NCBI GenBank assembly: GCA_001275005.1
Contig: JWZX01001642.1
Span: 1 to 14,666, forward strand
DNA from: Chrysochromulina tobinii
Taxonomy: Eukaryota > Haptophyta > Prymnesiales > Chrysochromulinaceae
Length of the DNA: 14,666 nt
Direction of reading: 5' to 3'
Part shown: piece after piece, positions 13,164 to 14,666 of the stretch
Numbering within the stretch: position 1 is the stretch's first letter
How the letters are laid out: each line of letters begins with the position of its first letter
Translations under genes and position numbers: made by a program
Notes under the pieces: model-generated
What the model saw: only the letters and a program-made list of their open reading frames with translations
What the model was told of the DNA's origin: nothing
Databases searched by the model: none

Positions 13164-14666
13164 ATGTCTGAGTCTGCTCGAGCCACAGCCCGTCCGGCCA
13201 CCGCCGTTGCAGCCTCAGCCACCGCCACGCGCCCAGCGGCCGCGACCACCGCCACCGCCGTGCGCCCAGCTGCTGCGGCCACCGCCACCGCTGCGCGTCC
13301 AGCTGCTGCGGCCACAGCCACCGCTGTGCGGCCAGCTGCTGCGGCCACCGCCACTGCTGCGCGTCCAGCTGCTGCGGCCACCGCCACCGCTGTGCGGCCA
13401 GCTGCTGCGGCCACCGCCACTGCTGCGCGGCCAGCTGCTGCGGCCACCGCCACTGCTGCGCGCCCAGCAGCTGCGGCCACCGCCACCGCAACAGCCGCAC
13501 GCCCGGCGACTGCGACCGCTAGCACAGCTACCGCAATAGCTGCACGCCCGGCCACTGCGACCGCTGGCGCAGCTACCGGAACAACCGCACGCCCGGCGAC
13601 TGCGACCGCAAGCGCTTCGCCCCCGAGGACCACGATAGCCGCGACGACAGCAACAGCGGCGAGGCCGGCGACTGCGACCGCGGCGCGCCCGGCAGTGGTC
13701 ACCACCTCTTCGGCAACGCCGCGCACGACATCATTCGCCACCTCTGACGAGCAGCCAATCCGCACGACGGCTGCTGCAGCCGCGGCTCGCACCAGCACGT
13801 CGCCGACCAGTACGTCGGCGCGTGCGACGGCCTCGCCGCCAAGCAGTGCGGTGCGTACGACGACGACGACTGCGTTCAGCACGACGGCGGCGCGCTCGAG
13901 CACTTCGGTCAGCACGACGGCGGCGCGCTCGAGCACGGCAGCCGCAGCGGCGCCTAGGAAGACTGCGCCGGTGAAAAAGCGCGGCCAGTACGAGGTGCAA
14001 GACGCGTACGATAATGCAAACACATCGCACCAGGGGCTCGGGGTGCGCGAGCTGCGCGGTGCGCTACGTGAACTGTCCGTCGAGGCCACGGCGAACGAGA
14101 CGATCAAGATGCTTCAGACGTACAACAAGACGGGCAGCGGCAAGCTCAGCCTCGACGAGTTCACAGCGCTCATCGAAGGTCTGGACGCATTTGAGAATGA
14201 GGAGGCGGCTGACACCGCCGCGGGCGCGGCTCCCGCCCCATCAGATGAGCCGCCGAAGCCCGAGGTGCCCCCGGCGCGCGACCCTCATGACCCTCCGCTC
14301 AAGCCGCCGCCGATCATCGTGGGCGGTCCGCCTGGCCCCCTCCCGGTTCCCGAGGGGTTCCGTTACGTGACAGCGCTCGGCGTGGGCTATGGCCAGCACC
14401 ACAAGCCAAGGGGCTCGACACCGCGATCTCGCATCGAGCCTGGCCGAACTCGATCTGCGGAAGGGCTGCTGCGCGGCAGCGTCGTGCCAAGCAGCGGGCG
14501 CGAGTACACCGACGGCCCATACTACAAGCCGGTGAACCTGCCCCACTCGAGCCGCCCACCGGCCGGTCGCACCGTCAGCCCGCCGCCGACCGGCCGCACC
14601 GAAGACAAACAGCCGCCCATGAGTCAAACAACCAAACAGCTCATCGCTGATGGAATCGTGCCCGCG
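13164..14666 (+). CDS. Ala/Thr/Arg-Pro repeat protein with EF-hand-like loop, 3' end outside window
   Basis: ATG 13164 (A at -3, in-frame TGA upstream) opens a frame with no stop to the window end, 501 codons. Residues 1-150 are Ala/Thr-rich with tandem 11-residue units of RPAAAATATA(V/A), then 15-residue units of ARPATATA. Residues 150-270 are Ser/Thr/Ala-rich with a few Arg and almost no acidic residues. From about 272 a normal globular segment follows: KKRGQYEVQDAYD, then VRELRGALRELSVEATANET and an EF-hand-like loop NKTGSGKLSLDE at 321-332, followed by EF-hand exit helix FTALIEGLDAF. Loop position 1 is Asn, 3 Thr and 5 Ser instead of Asp/Asn, while Gly6 and Glu12 are kept, so calcium binding is possible but weakened. 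A Pro-rich linker and an Arg/Gly/Pro-rich region (YYKPVNLPHSSRPP) follow. No signal peptide is seen. The basic, Ala-rich N terminus could bind nucleic acid or filaments (inference). Not recognised as a named gene. Confidence 0.75.
   Translation, partial: MSESARATARPATAVAASATATRPAAATTATAVRPAAAATATAARPAAAATATAVRPAAAATATAARPAAAATATAVRPAAAATATAARPAAAATATAARPAAAATATATAARPATATASTATAIAARPATATAGAATGTTARPATATASASPPRTTIAATTATAARPATATAARPAVVTTSSATPRTTSFATSDEQPIRTTAAAAAARTSTSPTSTSARATASPPSSAVRTTTTTAFSTTAARSSTSVSTTAARSSTAAAAAPRKTAPVKKRGQYEVQDAYDNANTSHQGLGVRELRGALRELSVEATANETIKMLQTYNKTGSGKLSLDEFTALIEGLDAFENEEAADTAAGAAPAPSDEPPKPEVPPARDPHDPPLKPPPIIVGGPPGPLPVPEGFRYVTALGVGYGQHHKPRGSTPRSRIEPGRTRSAEGLLRGSVVPSSGREYTDGPYYKPVNLPHSSRPPAGRTVSPPPTGRTEDKQPPMSQTTKQLIADGIVPA
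13227..13490 (+). repeat. 33 bp tandem repeat (about 8 copies) coding RPAAAATATA(V/A)
   Basis: Seven clear units start at 13260, 13293, 13326, 13359, 13392, 13425 and 13458, after a diverged unit at 13227. The first residue alternates V, A, V, A, V, A, A, so copies come in 66 bp pairs, suggesting that two units were duplicated together. Frame is kept throughout. Confidence 0.95.
13497..13610 (+). repeat. 45 bp tandem repeat coding ARPATATA..., 2.5 copies
   Basis: Units at 13497-13541, 13542-13586 and a partial third from 13587 begin GCACGCCCGGC and encode ARPATATA followed by a variable seven-residue part. This second repeat family abuts the 33 bp family and shares its Ala-Arg-Pro core. Confidence 0.9.
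13876..13936 (+). repeat. Exact 28 bp direct repeat, period 33
   Basis: 13876-13903 and 13909-13936 are identical and encode STTAARSST twice. The period again is 33 bp, as in the upstream array, although the sequence is different. Confidence 0.9.

Noticed and set aside
13082-14107. 341-codon minus-strand frame rich in AVAVAGRAA units
   Set aside because: It is the mirror of the Ala/Thr/Arg-Pro repeat array. The plus frame has a normal globular part with an EF-hand-like loop and continues to the window end, while the minus frame does not.

Overview
This window looks like nuclear DNA from a GC-rich, gene-dense eukaryotic alga with a red-type secondary plastid. A haptophyte is my best guess, possibly a compact-genome pavlovophyte, but I cannot prove the lineage. 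The evidence is as follows. (1) Genes start at ATG in good eukaryotic contexts and show no operon or Shine-Dalgarno logic. (2) The first gene has the Pro-Ser linker / extracellular domain / transmembrane architecture common in haptophytes and related algae. (3) The aminopeptidase carries an ER signal followed by a phenylalanine-containing GRAFG site, as in bipartite targeting to complex plastids. (4) Ala/Thr/Pro-rich low-complexity proteins and Ala-Gly decapeptide repeats are abundant. No recognised gene needs an intron.

Layout, left to right. The 3' part of a membrane-anchored cell-surface-type protein (+, 3-794) converges on a 1028-residue protein of unknown function (-, 1376-4462). A 419 bp divergent promoter region separates the latter from a KsgA/RsmA-type rRNA adenine dimethyltransferase (+, 4882-6036). 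Only 103 bp later comes a plastid-type M17 leucyl aminopeptidase (+, 6140-7831), and then a DUF4419 protein (+, 8283-9425). A roughly 1 kb convergent spacer holds a decayed WD40 repeat with two frame breaks. Next is a decapeptide-repeat / glycine-zipper protein (-, 10471-12811) whose reading frame is broken once inside its repeats. A 352 bp divergent promoter region follows, then an Ala/Thr/Arg-Pro repeat protein with an EF-hand-like loop that runs off the window (+, 13164-14666).

The genes do not form an obvious pathway. The methyltransferase and aminopeptidase could both act in organelle translation and protein turnover, but adjacency alone is weak evidence in a eukaryote. There are no rRNA or tRNA genes, CRISPR arrays, phage genes or intact mobile elements that I can recognise. 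The most interesting items are the large uncharacterised protein, the homogenised 138 bp repeat with its frame break, the EF-hand/RP-repeat protein, the WD40 relic, and a CTGTGAA-type motif that recurs in the spacers.
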